Source of the DNA: SAR92 clade bacterium H231 | GTDB taxonomy: Bacteria > Pseudomonadota > Gammaproteobacteria > Pseudomonadales > Porticoccaceae | Length of the DNA: 64,000 nt | Reading direction: 5' to 3' | NCBI GenBank assembly: GCA_025153775.1 | Contig: JAOALC010000001.1 | Span: forward strand, 310,001 to 374,000 | In this document: positions 47,990 to 58,271 of the stretch, one piece after another | How the letters are laid out: the number at the start of each line of letters is the position of its first letter | Position numbering within the stretch: the stretch's first letter is position 1 | The notes under the pieces: generated by a model | The model's input: only the letters and a program-made list of their open reading frames with translations | Told to the model about the DNA's origin: nothing | The model's database searches: none | Position numbers and translations under genes: made by a program

Positions 47990-49309
47990 ATGCAGGTTTC
48001 TATTGAGTCGAGCAATGGTCTAGAGCGCCAGCTTAAGATTGGCGTGCCTGCCGACAAAATTGATCAAGAAGTGACCGATCGTCTACAAAAAGCCACCAAG
48101 ACCGTCACCATCAAAGGCTTCCGTAAAGGCAAGGTTCCCCTGAAGGTGGTTAAGCAGCAGTTCGGTGCTGGTGTGCGTCAGGAAGTGGTTGGCGAGATCG
48201 TCAACTCTAGCTTCTACGAAGCCATTCAGCAGGAAGACCTGCGCCCCGTAGGTCAGCCGCGCATCGACGATATCAACGACAGCGAAGGCAAGGATCTTGA
48301 GTACACAGCTATTTTTGAAGTTTACCCCGAAGTTAAGCTCGCTGATCTGAGTAAAGTGAAGATCTCTCGTCCGGTTTCTGATGTAAACCCAGAAGATGTA
48401 GAGACAATGATCGATGTGCTGCGCAATCAGCAGGCGTCCTTCGAAGTCACTGAGAAAGCGGCTGAAGATGGCGACCAGGTTAATATCGACTTTGTCGGCA
48501 CCCACAAAAAAGAAGCGTTTGCCGGTGGCAGCGCTGAAGGCCAGGATCTGGTTCTGGGCTCCAACAGCATGATCCCTGGTTTCGAAGAGGGTCTGGTCGG
48601 TGTCAGCGCCGGTGATGAGACTGTCCTCAAGCTAAAATTCCCCAAGGACTATCATTCCGAAGAGCTCAAAGGCAAAGCAGTGCAGTTTGCCGTCAAGGTA
48701 AACTCAGTATCTGTCAAGCAGATGCCAGAAATGAACGAGGACTTCTTCAAACTCTATGGTGTGGAAGAGGGCGGTGAAGAAAAATTCCGCGAAGACGTTC
48801 AGGGCAATATGGAGCGAGAGCTGCGCAATGCTATTCGAGGCAAGGTTAAAAACCGCGTTATGGATCAGCTGTTTGAGCTCAATAAGGTAGATGTTCCAGA
48901 GGCACTGATAAGCAACGAAATCACTCAGCTCAAGCAGCAGATGGTTCAGCAGTTTGGCGGTGGTCAGCAGATCGATCTGAGCATGCTGCCCGACGATATG
49001 TTTAAAGACAAGGCTCAGCGCCGTGCCGCACTGGGCGTTATTGTGTCAGAGGTAGTCAAAGTTGAAGAGCTGTCTCCAGACGAAACCGCCGTTCGTGCCC
49101 GTATCGATGAGATCGCATCAACCTACGAACAGCCCCAGGAAGTTGTAGACTATTATTACAGTAAGCCTGAGCTGCTCAGCTCTGTTGAAGCTGTGGTTCT
49201 GGAAGATCAGGTGACTGAGCTGGTACTGTCTAAAGCCAAGGTAAAAGAAGAGACACTGGCCTACGAGGATGCAGTTAAGCCAGACCCAGAGCCCGGTTCT
49301 GAGGCCTAG
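47990..49309 (+). CDS. tig: Trigger factor
   Basis: A 439-residue ribosome-associated chaperone. The N-terminal ribosome-binding signature is KGFRKGKVPLKVVKQQFG. The FKBP-like prolyl isomerase domain (about 160-245) has GDQVNIDFVG and MIPGFEEGLVG. The helical C-terminal arms end in an acidic tail. It folds nascent proteins at the exit tunnel. It starts the tig-clpP-clpX-lon-hupB-ppiD block found in most gammaproteobacteria. AGAGG precedes the ATG. Confidence 0.97.
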   Translation: MQVSIESSNGLERQLKIGVPADKIDQEVTDRLQKATKTVTIKGFRKGKVPLKVVKQQFGAGVRQEVVGEIVNSSFYEAIQQEDLRPVGQPRIDDINDSEGKDLEYTAIFEVYPEVKLADLSKVKISRPVSDVNPEDVETMIDVLRNQQASFEVTEKAAEDGDQVNIDFVGTHKKEAFAGGSAEGQDLVLGSNSMIPGFEEGLVGVSAGDETVLKLKFPKDYHSEELKGKAVQFAVKVNSVSVKQMPEMNEDFFKLYGVEEGGEEKFREDVQGNMERELRNAIRGKVKNRVMDQLFELNKVDVPEALISNEITQLKQQMVQQFGGGQQIDLSMLPDDMFKDKAQRRAALGVIVSEVVKVEELSPDETAVRARIDEIASTYEQPQEVVDYYYSKPELLSSVEAVVLEDQVTELVLSKAKVKEETLAYEDAVKPDPEPGSEA

Positions 49310-49320
49310 GTTCTGCCGAC

Positions 49321-49344
49321 GGTAAGCTGGTCATCCAGCTTACC
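49321..49344 (+). other. Perfect 10-bp hairpin between tig and clpP
   Basis: GGTAAGCTGG pairs with CCAGCTTACC around TCAT. There is no T run after it, so it is not a clear terminator. It may stabilise the tig mRNA 3' end or mark a processing point. Confidence 0.6.
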
Positions 49345-49420
49345 TGCTGCCCGCGTATACAGGCTGTTGTTTAAAGGCTAGGATACCATTTCAATTAGCA
49401 ATCAAATAAGCGAGGACGCA

Positions 49421-50056
49421 ATGATTTTTCAACCGCCAACAGGCTATAACGCGGCTCCAGATGTGGAAGCCAGCGGCTTGGTACCAATGGTTGTCGAGCA
49501 GAGTTCAAGAGGTGAGCGAGCCTATGATATCTACTCGAGACTGTTAAAAGAGCGAGTTATTTTCCTGGTTGGGCAGGTAGAAGATCATATGGCCAATTTA
49601 ATCGTGGCCCAGATGCTGTTTCTCGAGTCGGAGAATCCCGACAAAGATATTCACCTGTATATTAATTCTCCCGGCGGTTCAGTGACAGCCGGGCTGTCTA
49701 TCTACGACACCATGCAGTTTATCAGGCCAGATGTCAGCACCATGTGCATAGGTCAGGCCGCCTCTATGGGCGCCTTTCTGCTCACTGCTGGTGCCGAGGG
49801 CAAGCGCTACTGTCTGCCCAATTCCCGCACCATGATCCACCAGCCCAGCGGCGGTGCTCAGGGTCAGGCTACTGATATCCATATTCAGTCTCAGGAAATC
49901 CTAAAGATCAAGCAGCGCCTAAACGACCTAATGGCTAAACATACGGGCCAAACAGTCGATAAGGTAACTGAAGATACCGAGCGCGATAACTTTATGAGTG
50001 CCGAAGAGTCGAAGCAATACGGGCTTATAGATGAGGTGCTGGACAAACGAGGGTAG
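49421..50056 (+). CDS. clpP: ATP-dependent Clp protease proteolytic subunit
   Basis: A 211-residue serine protease. [18 protein letters not shown], the catalytic serine in [11 protein letters not shown] and the histidine in MIHQPSGG are present. The N-terminal segment before [18 protein letters not shown] is a short propeptide of the usual type. It forms the tetradecamer that degrades proteins fed by ClpX, encoded 87 bases downstream. GAGG lies six bases before the ATG. Confidence 0.97.
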   Translation: MIFQPPTGYNAAPDVEASGLVPMVVEQSSRGERAYDIYSRLLKERVIFLVGQVEDHMANLIVAQMLFLESENPDKDIHLYINSPGGSVTAGLSIYDTMQFIRPDVSTMCIGQAASMGAFLLTAGAEGKRYCLPNSRTMIHQPSGGAQGQATDIHIQSQEILKIKQRLNDLMAKHTGQTVDKVTEDTERDNFMSAEESKQYGLIDEVLDKRG

Positions 50057-50143
50057 AGGCGTTAGTCTTCTGATTTATATTATTAGATATTGCCTATAAC
50101 CTTTTGTTTTATATGGTTTTTATAGGTTGGGCAGGAGAGAGAA

Positions 50144-51433
50144 ATGAGTGATAGCGACACATTAGGGGACGGCGGAAAGCTGCTTTTTTGCTCCTTCTGC
50201 GGCAAAAATCAGAACGAGGTTCGCCGTCTGATTGCCGGTCCGTCGGTGTATATCTGCGACGAGTGCGTCGATCTCTGTAACGACATCATCTCCGAAGAAA
50301 CTCAGGTAGTCGAGGCCGATAGCAGCCCCGACAAACTGCCTGTACCCAGCGAAATCAAAAACCTTCTCGACGAGTATGTAATAGGCCAGGAGCGCGCCAA
50401 GCGCATTCTCTCGGTGGCCGTTTACAACCACTACAAGCGACTGCAGGTCAGTGAGCAAGCTGGCGACAAAGGCGATGTCGAGCTGGGCAAAAGTAATATC
50501 CTGCTGATAGGCCCTACCGGCAGTGGTAAGACATTGCTGGCGGAAACTCTGGCACGCATGCTGGACGTTCCATTCACCATTGCCGACGCAACCACACTGA
50601 CCGAAGCGGGCTATGTGGGTGAAGATGTTGAAAACATTATTCAAAAGCTGTTGCAGAAGTGCGACTACGATGTAGACAAAGCCCAACGCGGCATTGTGTA
50701 TATAGATGAAATCGACAAGATTTCTCGCAAGTCAGACAACCCCTCTATTACCAGAGATGTGTCAGGAGAGGGCGTACAGCAAGCACTGCTTAAGCTAATC
50801 GAAGGCACAGTTGCCTCAGTGCCTCCTCAGGGCGGCAGAAAGCACCCTCAGCAGGAGTTCCTGCAGGTCGACACCTCCAACATCCTGTTTGTCTGTGGTG
50901 GAGCCTTTGCCGGCTTAGAAAAGGTTATCCGCGATCGCTCCGAAAAGGGCGGTATCGGCTTCAGCGCAGAAGTGAACAGCAAAGACAATCAGAAATCTGT
51001 TGGTGAAACTCTGCTAGATGTGGAGCCAAGCGACCTGATTGGCTACGGACTGATTCCCGAGTTTATAGGCCGTCTGCCCGTTGTTGCCACCCTGCAAGAA
51101 CTGGATCGCGAGGCTCTGGTTAATATCCTGGTGGAGCCAAAGAACGCAGTAGTAAAGCAGTTCCAGGCCCTGTTCGGCATGGAAGACGTAGAGCTAGACC
51201 TGCGCCGCGATGCCCTGGACGCCATTGCCGATAAAGCCATTGAGCGCAAAACCGGTGCACGAGGGCTTAGATCTATTCTCGAGACCGTGCTGTTGGATAC
51301 CATGTATCGCGTGCCTTCAGAACCAGATGTGGTCAAGGTGGTGGTAGATGCCTCAGTGATCAATGGGGAAAACGAACCGCTGCTGGTGCACGAACAGCAG
51401 GAAACAAAAAAAGTAGCCTCAGACGAGGGTTGA
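50144..51433 (+). CDS. clpX: ATP-dependent Clp protease unfoldase ClpX
   Basis: A 429-residue AAA+ unfoldase. The N-terminal zinc domain is [14 protein letters not shown] with CDECVDLC. Walker A is GPTGSGKT, Walker B VYIDEIDK, the pore loop is in the [10 protein letters not shown] region, and the sensor 2 region has [11 protein letters not shown]. It unfolds ssrA-tagged and other substrates for ClpP. The operon arrangement and the terminator after it fit the standard clpPX unit. Confidence 0.98.
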   Translation: MSDSDTLGDGGKLLFCSFCGKNQNEVRRLIAGPSVYICDECVDLCNDIISEETQVVEADSSPDKLPVPSEIKNLLDEYVIGQERAKRILSVAVYNHYKRLQVSEQAGDKGDVELGKSNILLIGPTGSGKTLLAETLARMLDVPFTIADATTLTEAGYVGEDVENIIQKLLQKCDYDVDKAQRGIVYIDEIDKISRKSDNPSITRDVSGEGVQQALLKLIEGTVASVPPQGGRKHPQQEFLQVDTSNILFVCGGAFAGLEKVIRDRSEKGGIGFSAEVNSKDNQKSVGETLLDVEPSDLIGYGLIPEFIGRLPVVATLQELDREALVNILVEPKNAVVKQFQALFGMEDVELDLRRDALDAIADKAIERKTGARGLRSILETVLLDTMYRVPSEPDVVKVVVDASVINGENEPLLVHEQQETKKVASDEG

Positions 51434-51434
51434 G

Positions 51435-51460
51435 AAAAGGCGGCGCAAGCCGCCTTTTTT
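51435..51460 (+). terminator. Rho-independent terminator after clpX
   Basis: GGCGGC (51439-51444) pairs with GCCGCC (51449-51454) around GCAA, extended by A-T pairs, followed by six Ts. Confidence 0.9.
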
Positions 51461-51542
51461 GATTGCGGGCTGTTTACTGCAGAGTCTTATAGCAAGCTGC
51501 TCTCTCATTGTGCGCTCTGCTAAATTGTTTTCGCTGCCATGC

Positions 51543-51571
51543 GGTTGTAATTGCCCCAGGCGTCCCAATAT
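51543..51571 (+). promoter_or_regulatory. Possible heat-shock (sigma-32-like) promoter of lon
   Basis: GGTTGTAA (51543-51550) and CCCAATAT (51564-51571) with 13 bases between resemble the sigma-32 -35 and -10 elements (CTTGAA, CCCCATNT) with mismatches. lon is heat-induced in related bacteria. The match is partial. Confidence 0.35.
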
Positions 51572-51638
51572 ATAAAACAAAGATGTTCTGTGGCCCTGTA
51601 TTACCAGTGCCAAAACAAATCAAGAATCAGAGGTAACC

Positions 51639-54053
51639 ATGGGTTCTCAACAGGCCGATCCAGACAAAATTCTCCATCCACTGCTGCCCCTGCGCGATGT
51701 GGTGGTCTATCCCCATATGGTAGTGCCATTATTTGTAGGCCGCGAAAAATCCATAGTCGCGCTCGAAGATGCCATGGAGTCGGATAAGCAGATTGTACTG
51801 GTGGCGCAAAAGAACCCTGCAGAGGACAACCCCAGCGTAGTAGATGTCTACGAGGTGGGTACCTTTGCGACCATACTGCAAATGCTCAAACTTCCCGACG
51901 GCACCCTCAAGGTTCTGGTAGAGGGCACAGGACGTGTTGGACTGGTCGAGCCCAGAGAGGGAGAGGCTTTTCTACAGACCTATGTCATGGATATGGCCAG
52001 TGGCGAACTGGATGCCGCCGAAGCCGATGCCCTGACTCGTTCGACTCTATCCCTGTTCGAGCAGTATGTTAATCTCAGCAAAAAAATACCCTCAGAGGTA
52101 ATCACCACCGTCAGCGGCATTGAAGATGCCAATCGCCTTGCCGACACCATTGCCTCCCATATGACCCTGAGCCTGGAGCAAAAGCAGGATGTGCTGGAAA
52201 TAGCAGATCTCACCGGTCGATTTGAGCACCTGATGAGTCTGATGGAAGCAGAGATTGATCTTTTCCAAATCGAGCAGCGCATTCGTGGTCGAGTGAAAAA
52301 ACAAATGGAGAAGAGCCAGCGTGAGTACTATCTGAACGAGCAGATGAAAGCTATTCAGAAAGAGCTTGGCGATATCGACGAAGGTGTCTCAGAGCTGGAT
52401 CAGTTGGACAAGAAAATTGCCGAGGCCGGCATGCCTAAGGCGGCGCGGGAAAAAGCCGAGTCCGAACTGGCCAAGCTAAAAATGATGTCACCTATGTCCG
52501 CTGAAGCCTCAGTGCTGCGCAACTATATCGACTGCATGATCGGCGTGCCCTGGAGCAAGCGCACCAGGGTCAAACACAATCTTGAGAATTCCGAGAAAAC
52601 CCTCAACGAAGACCACTATGGCCTAGAAGAGGTCAAAGAGCGCATTCTCGAGTTTCTGGCAGTTCAGCAGCGGGTTAAAAAGCTCAAAGGGCCCGTGCTC
52701 TGCCTGGTAGGTCCTCCGGGAGTGGGCAAGACCTCCCTGGGTGAGTCTATAGCCAGAGCCACTGGGCGCAAATTTATTCGCATGAGCCTGGGCGGAGTCC
52801 GCGACGAGTCCGAGATTCGCGGCCATCGCCGCACCTATATAGGTTCAATGCCCGGCAAGCTAATTCAAAAGCTCTCCAAAGTGGGCGCCAAAAACCCCCT
52901 GTTCCTTCTCGACGAGATCGATAAGATGGGCATGGATCAACGGGGTGACCCGGCCTCAGCGCTTTTAGAAGTGCTGGATCCAGAGCAGAACCACACCTTT
53001 AACGACCATTACCTCGAGGTGGATTACGACCTGTCCGAGGTAATGTTTATCTGCACAGCCAACTCCATGAATATTCCCGGGCCACTGCTCGACCGCATGG
53101 AAGTGATTCGCATCCCCGGCTACACCGAAGACGAAAAGGTGCAGATTGCCGAAAAATATCTGGTGCCCAAGCAGCGCAGCGCCAATGGTCTAAAAGATAG
53201 CGAATTAGAGATTACCGAAGACGCCCTCAAAGACACCATCCGCTACTACACCAGAGAAGCTGGTGTGCGGGGCCTGGATCGCGATATAGCCAAGATCTGT
53301 CGCAAGACAGTGACCAGTCATGTGCGGGAAAAAAGCAATGCCAAAGACCTGGTAGGGGCCGCAGAGTTGGAAGATATGCTGGGTGTACGCCGCTTTGACT
53401 ATGGTCGCGCAGAGGTGGAGAACCAGATTGGCCAGGTCACCGGTCTAGCTTGGACCCAGGTAGGGGGTGAACTACTGACCATCGAAGCCTCAGCCATTCC
53501 TGGCAAAGGTCGGGTTATCAAGACCGGTTCTCTGGGCGATGTCATGCAGGAATCCATTCAGGCGGCACTGACCGTGGTGCGCAGTCGTGCCATGGGGCTG
53601 GGTATCCGCAGAGACTTCTACCAGGAAAATGACCTGCATATCCATGTTCCCGAGGGCGCAACGCCAAAAGACGGTCCATCGGCCGGTGTTGGCATGTGCA
53701 CCTCGCTGGTGTCGGTTTTGACCGGAATTCCAGTCAAAGCAGATGTGGCCATGACCGGAGAAATCACCCTGCGCGGGCAGGTGCTAAAGATAGGTGGCCT
53801 CAAAGAAAAATTGCTGGCAGCCCATCGCGGCGGTATTCGCACCGTGGTTATTCCCCATGATAATGCTAGTGATTTGAAAGAGATACCGGACAATATTAAA
53901 GCTGATCTTGAGATATGTCCGGTCAAGTGGATCGACGAGGTATTAGATCTTGCGCTTCAGGAATCGCCAACGCCAATGAGTGAAGAAGAGTTCAACCGGG
54001 TTGCCAGTGTAGAAAAAAATACCGAGTCGGGCTCTAGACCAAGTACTCACTAG
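51639..54053 (+). CDS. lon: ATP-dependent protease Lon
   Basis: An 804-residue LonA. The N-terminal substrate domain begins LPLRDVVVYPHMVVPLFVG. A coiled coil lies at about 190-260. The AAA+ module has GPPGVGKTS near residue 358 and LLDEIDKMG. The protease domain has the catalytic serine S681 in PKDGPSAGVGM, with the lysine about 43 residues on. It degrades misfolded and regulatory proteins. It lies between clpX and hupB in the standard order, with its own promoter region. Confidence 0.98.
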   Translation: MGSQQADPDKILHPLLPLRDVVVYPHMVVPLFVGREKSIVALEDAMESDKQIVLVAQKNPAEDNPSVVDVYEVGTFATILQMLKLPDGTLKVLVEGTGRVGLVEPREGEAFLQTYVMDMASGELDAAEADALTRSTLSLFEQYVNLSKKIPSEVITTVSGIEDANRLADTIASHMTLSLEQKQDVLEIADLTGRFEHLMSLMEAEIDLFQIEQRIRGRVKKQMEKSQREYYLNEQMKAIQKELGDIDEGVSELDQLDKKIAEAGMPKAAREKAESELAKLKMMSPMSAEASVLRNYIDCMIGVPWSKRTRVKHNLENSEKTLNEDHYGLEEVKERILEFLAVQQRVKKLKGPVLCLVGPPGVGKTSLGESIARATGRKFIRMSLGGVRDESEIRGHRRTYIGSMPGKLIQKLSKVGAKNPLFLLDEIDKMGMDQRGDPASALLEVLDPEQNHTFNDHYLEVDYDLSEVMFICTANSMNIPGPLLDRMEVIRIPGYTEDEKVQIAEKYLVPKQRSANGLKDSELEITEDALKDTIRYYTREAGVRGLDRDIAKICRKTVTSHVREKSNAKDLVGAAELEDMLGVRRFDYGRAEVENQIGQVTGLAWTQVGGELLTIEASAIPGKGRVIKTGSLGDVMQESIQAALTVVRSRAMGLGIRRDFYQENDLHIHVPEGATPKDGPSAGVGMCTSLVSVLTGIPVKADVAMTGEITLRGQVLKIGGLKEKLLAAHRGGIRTVVIPHDNASDLKEIPDNIKADLEICPVKWIDEVLDLALQESPTPMSEEEFNRVASVEKNTESGSRPSTH

Positions 54054-54219
54054 CGTATAACTATTTGACCTTATTTAAAAAGTAAGCTTGACCGCACCCA
54101 GTGTGGTTGGTATAAAGTTCGGGTAGAGGCGCTTTTAGCTAGGGATTCCAAGCAACTGAACGATTAAGTGACCTCTGTATCTAGCTAGGATCAACCAATT
54201 CCAAAAAAAGGGGAATACC

Positions 54220-54492
54220 GTGAATAAATCTGAATTAATCGATGCAATTGCTGCTGGCGCAGACATCTCAAAGGCTTCTGCTGGCCGTGCCTTGGACTCT
54301 GCACTAGATGCAGTTACCGGCGCTCTAAAAAATGGCGACCAGGTTTCACTGGTAGGCTTTGGTACTTACTCAGTTAAGCACCGTGCTGCTCGCTCGGGCC
54401 GCAACCCACAAACTGGTGCTGAGATTCAAATCAAAGCAGCCAATGTGCCAAGCTTCAAAGCAGGTAAGGCGCTGAAAGACGCTGTAAACTAA
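54220..54492 (+). CDS. hupB: Nucleoid protein HU (beta type)
   Basis: A 90-residue HU protein starting at GTG (AAGGGGA six bases upstream). It has [18 protein letters not shown], the dimer core [25 protein letters not shown] and the DNA arm end [22 protein letters not shown]. It binds and bends DNA as a dimer. Its place after lon is conserved in gammaproteobacteria. Confidence 0.97.
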   Translation: MNKSELIDAIAAGADISKASAGRALDSALDAVTGALKNGDQVSLVGFGTYSVKHRAARSGRNPQTGAEIQIKAANVPSFKAGKALKDAVN

Positions 54493-54535
54493 GTTATTGA
54501 CCGAGGAATTCAGCCTAGGTTGAATTTCTCCACTT

Positions 54536-54564
54536 AAAAAGGCGCATCTCAGATGCGCCTTTTT
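54536..54564 (+). terminator. Rho-independent terminator after hupB
   Basis: AAAAAGGCGCAT pairs with ATGCGCCTTTTT around CTCAG. The A and T runs make it symmetrical. It lies 20 bases before ppiD, so ppiD depends on readthrough or its own promoter. Confidence 0.88.
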
Positions 54565-54583
54565 AATTATCAGGATTAGACAA

Positions 54584-56437
54584 ATGTTGGATAGTTTTCG
54601 AACTAATATGCGTGGCATAGCCACAGTTATAGTAGTCATTATCGGTGGTATCTTCGCGTTCTCCGGAACCGGGTCCCTTTTTGTGTCAGGCACAGGTGCA
54701 GAGTCGGTGTTAATCGTAAACGACCAGCCTGTCAGCGCCTTGCGCGTGCAGCAGGTACTGTCGAGCGAGAAGCAGCGCATACTGCGCCAGAATGAAGGTT
54801 TAGACCCAGCACTCTTAGATGACGAATTAATCCGTCCCCAGGTGATACAGCAGCTTATAGCGCGCACGCTCATAGCTCAGTCCGCTGTTGGTCAGGGTTT
54901 TGGAGCCTCCTCCAAGGCAGTCAGCGAACTGATTTTGGCTACTCCTGGTTTCCAGGCAGAGGGTCGTTTTGACCAGGAAGTATTTCAATACATGATTCGC
55001 AACCAGGGTTTCACCAGTGCAACCTTCGTTGAGACCGTCAGGCAGGATCTGATTATCCAGCAGTTTATTCAGGGCCTGACCAACAGCAATTTCGTCACCG
55101 ACGCCGAGCTAGCTAATCTCGCCAGCTTCACCGAGCAAGAGCGTGACTACTACTACCTGACCCTGCCTATGAAGCCTATTATCGATGGCGTGCAGGTCAG
55201 TGAGCAGCAGGTGCTCGACCACTACGAGCAGACCAAAGCTAAATACCAGACCCAGGTTCAGGTTAGCGTTGAATCTATCGAACTCAACGCAGCACAGTTG
55301 GCCTCTGAGCAGAGCGTCAGCCAACAACAGATACAGGCGCGTTTTGACCAGGAAGCCGAGTCAATCAATACGGCCGATAGTCTTCAGGCAGCCCATCTAT
55401 TACTCACTGAGCCAACAGTAGAAATCCTCGCCGAAATTCAGTCCAAGCTGGACGCCGGCAGCGACTTTGCCGCACTGGCCAAAGAGTACTCAGACGACTT
55501 TGCCTCAGCGGATAGCGGCGGTGACCTGGGCTTTACCACGGGCGAAACATTTCCCGCGGCCTTCGAGGCGGCATTGGCAGAGCTTGAAATAGGCCAGGTA
55601 TCAGCACCTGTAGAGACCGACGCAGGCACCCACTTTATTAAGCTGCTGGACCGTCAGAAAGAGAGTTTTGAGCTGGCGACAGAGTCAGCTCGTATCGAGC
55701 AGGAATTGTTGCGCGAAGCCGCCAGCGATTTACTGGTAGAAAAACTGGAGATGCTCAAAGAGCTGAGTTTTAACTCCGAGACCCTGGCCGAAGTGGCCGC
55801 AGATCTGGATCTAGAGTCCTCAGTTAGCGAACCGTTCTCCCGTGCCGGTGGCCCGGGGGTTGCCGCTTTCCCTGCGGTGGTTAAAGCAGCCTTTAGCCCT
55901 GAGGTGCTGGAAGATAAATATGCCAGTGAAGTACTGAATCTGGGCGATGATCGCTATGTGGTTATCAAGCTGCAGGAATACTTCCCGGCGCGTCAAAAAG
56001 AACTGAACGAGGTAAGGCCTGCGGTTGAGACAAACCTGCGTCAGACCATTGCCAAGCAAACCATTGCCGAGCAGGGCGCTGCCTTGCTGGCCCTTGTGCA
56101 GGGCGGTGAGAGCGTAGAGGCTGTTGCCAGGTCGGCAGGCTTGGACTGGCAGGCTGGGCAAAATGTTAAGCGTACCGACCGCTCAGTCAATGAAGAAGTC
56201 AAGATGGCTGTATTCCAGATGGAGGCCCCGACAGATCAGCCTACTATCCAGGGATTTTCAGCGGCCAATGCAGACTACATTATAGCTTCGCTGCAGTCTG
56301 TTACCCCTGGTGACGCCAGCAAGCTAAGCCAGGAACAGAGAGCCAACCTGAGCTTCGCTGTGATGTCGACTAATAGCAGTCGCGACCTCGAAGCCTATCA
56401 GGCCGGTCTGCTGTCCCAGGCTGATATAGTTCAGTAG
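54584..56437 (+). CDS. ppiD: Periplasmic folding chaperone PpiD
   Basis: A 617-residue membrane-anchored SurA-like chaperone. MLDSFRTNMRGIATVIVVIIGGIFAFSG gives a short cytoplasmic tail and one membrane anchor (split here around residue 12-30). The N-terminal chaperone helices have VIQQLIARTLIAQSA. A parvulin domain (about 265-360) has DFAALAKEYSDDFASADSGGDLGF. It assists outer-membrane protein folding at the Sec exit. Length and place after hupB match the E. coli order. Confidence 0.96.
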   Translation: MLDSFRTNMRGIATVIVVIIGGIFAFSGTGSLFVSGTGAESVLIVNDQPVSALRVQQVLSSEKQRILRQNEGLDPALLDDELIRPQVIQQLIARTLIAQSAVGQGFGASSKAVSELILATPGFQAEGRFDQEVFQYMIRNQGFTSATFVETVRQDLIIQQFIQGLTNSNFVTDAELANLASFTEQERDYYYLTLPMKPIIDGVQVSEQQVLDHYEQTKAKYQTQVQVSVESIELNAAQLASEQSVSQQQIQARFDQEAESINTADSLQAAHLLLTEPTVEILAEIQSKLDAGSDFAALAKEYSDDFASADSGGDLGFTTGETFPAAFEAALAELEIGQVSAPVETDAGTHFIKLLDRQKESFELATESARIEQELLREAASDLLVEKLEMLKELSFNSETLAEVAADLDLESSVSEPFSRAGGPGVAAFPAVVKAAFSPEVLEDKYASEVLNLGDDRYVVIKLQEYFPARQKELNEVRPAVETNLRQTIAKQTIAEQGAALLALVQGGESVEAVARSAGLDWQAGQNVKRTDRSVNEEVKMAVFQMEAPTDQPTIQGFSAANADYIIASLQSVTPGDASKLSQEQRANLSFAVMSTNSSRDLEAYQAGLLSQADIVQ

Positions 56438-56458
56438 AAAATGCCCAGCAGTATCCGC

Positions 56459-56494
56459 AAAAGGCCCAGACAGAGTTCGCTGTCTGGGCCTTTT
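56459..56494. terminator. Bidirectional rho-independent terminator
   Basis: GGCCCAGACAG (56463-56473) pairs with CTGTCTGGGCC (56480-56490), flanked by A and T runs. It separates the convergent ppiD and mltD genes. Confidence 0.92.
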
Positions 56495-56523
56495 GGTATG
56501 GGCGGTAAAACAGTTAGCTCAGG

Positions 56524-58146
56524 TCAGATTCGCAGCGCATTAATAAACAGGGTCAGGCGTTGACCAGGCTGCAAAAATTCATTGCGACTGATCTTGTTCC
56601 AGCGGGTGATATCGCGAATACGAATATCGAACTTCTCGGCAATCAAATACAGTGAATCGCCGCGGCGCACCCGGTAAGACAGGCGGCGCAGGTTATCTGT
56701 GCCAGAGACCGCCTCAGAATGCTCCACCTTGAGTTTCTGACCAATTTGCAGGCCATCCCCAGTCAGATTGTTAGAGCGCTTTAAATCCGCCACAGACACC
56801 TTAAATCGCACCCCAATACTAGACAGCGAATCGCCCCTCTGCACTCGATAGACCGAAGTCTTAGAACTGCTGGCCACTGTGCCGCTGGCCTCGTTTCCGG
56901 AATGGGGAATAAACAGCACCTGATTGACCCGCAGTCGATCACTGCTCAGCCCATTGCGACTCCGCAGCCAACTGGTGGGTATGCGAAAGCGCTGGGCAAT
57001 CTGCGACAACGTATCGCCGCTTTTAACTGCGTACTCAGTGTGGGGTACCCAGGTTTTAGGGTCAGTACTGGCCAGCAGATCGCGCAGGGGCTGCGCCGAA
57101 CCCAGGGGCAGTAGAATATTGTGCTTGCCCTGGGGCGGAGTGATAGAGCGGCGGTAGGCGGGGTTTAAGCGAGTAAACTCCGGGCCCTTGATACCAGTGA
57201 TCTGCACCACCTTCATCAGATCGATCTGCGACTCAATTTCAACCACCTCAAAATAGGCTCGGTTGGGGATTGCGGGCAACTCAATTTTATAGTGATCTGA
57301 CCGGGCAATTAGCTCAGCTAGAGCCAGCAGCTGGGGAACATAGTTTCTGGTCTCGCGGGGCAGTTTGATCGACCAAAAATCCGCCGGCTTGCCTTTTTTA
57401 ACATTGCGCGCCATGGATCGCGCCACATTGCCCTGGCCAGAGTTATAGGCTGCCAGAGCCAGCAGCCAGTCACCGTCAAAGCGTCGGTGCAGAGATTTCA
57501 GGTACTTGACCGCAGCCTGGGTGGAGTAGATAACATCCCGGCGCCCGTCGTACCAGCGGTCGCGGCGCAGACCAAAAGACTTGGCCGTCGACGGAATAAA
57601 CTGCCACAGGCCTACAGCATGGCTGTGACTGTAAGCCAGAGGGTCATAGGTACTCTCAACAATCGGTAGTAGAGCCAGCTCCAGAGGCAGCCCAGCCTTA
57701 TCCAGCTCCTGAGTCACATAGTAGATAAACGGCTCAGCCCGGCCAAATACCGTAGCCAGGTAGCTGGGGTTGCGCAGATACCAGTCACGCTGCTTGACCA
57801 CAGAGGCATGCATCTCATCCGGCGATAGTTTGTAGCCCTCGCGAATGCGCTGCCACAGATCTGCTTCCGGCGCCGGCGGCTGTGCCTCGGCTTCGACAGC
57901 AGTCTCGCTATCCGAAATGTCGCTCACTGTCTCAGCCTCAACAGCTGTTACAGGTGCAGGGCTAGACGCTATATCAGCCCCATTATTTTGCCCCAGTGGC
58001 ATATTCTCACAGCCAGACAGAATCAGGCTGCACAGGCAGAGTAAAAGGGCGGTAAAATTGGGTTTAAAATCAGGCAACGGCAGGCTACTTATTAGAGTGA
58101 TTGCGGAATAGCCGCGGATTGTAGCGACCAATGGGGTATTTAACAA
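56524..58146 (-). CDS. mltD: Membrane-bound lytic transglycosylase MltD with LysM domains
   Basis: About 540 residues. The lipobox LILSGCENM (cysteine near residue 46) comes after an unusually long leader, so the true start may lie further in. The SLT domain (about 150-260) has LPIVESTYDPLAYSHSHAVGLWQFI (split here), with the catalytic glutamate in VEST, then LALAAYNSGQGNV. Three LysM repeats follow (SGDTLSQIAQRF, RGDSLSSIGVRF, RGDSLYLIAEKF). It cleaves peptidoglycan glycan strands from the outer membrane. The mltD-methyltransferase-rnhA-dnaQ neighbourhood is conserved. Confidence 0.94.
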   Translation of the reverse strand: MLNTPLVATIRGYSAITLISSLPLPDFKPNFTALLLCLCSLILSGCENMPLGQNNGADIASSPAPVTAVEAETVSDISDSETAVEAEAQPPAPEADLWQRIREGYKLSPDEMHASVVKQRDWYLRNPSYLATVFGRAEPFIYYVTQELDKAGLPLELALLPIVESTYDPLAYSHSHAVGLWQFIPSTAKSFGLRRDRWYDGRRDVIYSTQAAVKYLKSLHRRFDGDWLLALAAYNSGQGNVARSMARNVKKGKPADFWSIKLPRETRNYVPQLLALAELIARSDHYKIELPAIPNRAYFEVVEIESQIDLMKVVQITGIKGPEFTRLNPAYRRSITPPQGKHNILLPLGSAQPLRDLLASTDPKTWVPHTEYAVKSGDTLSQIAQRFRIPTSWLRSRNGLSSDRLRVNQVLFIPHSGNEASGTVASSSKTSVYRVQRGDSLSSIGVRFKVSVADLKRSNNLTGDGLQIGQKLKVEHSEAVSGTDNLRRLSYRVRRGDSLYLIAEKFDIRIRDITRWNKISRNEFLQPGQRLTLFINALRI

Positions 58147-58271
58147 TACAGCCCTGAGCTACCAACAAAAGTCCCTGAGCTGCCCTAAAGCTCCACTGGT
58201 CTTTACGGAGATCATTGAACATAATAGGCAAAACGGGGCCAAAGGCTGAGTTAGGGTAAAAATAAACTGGT

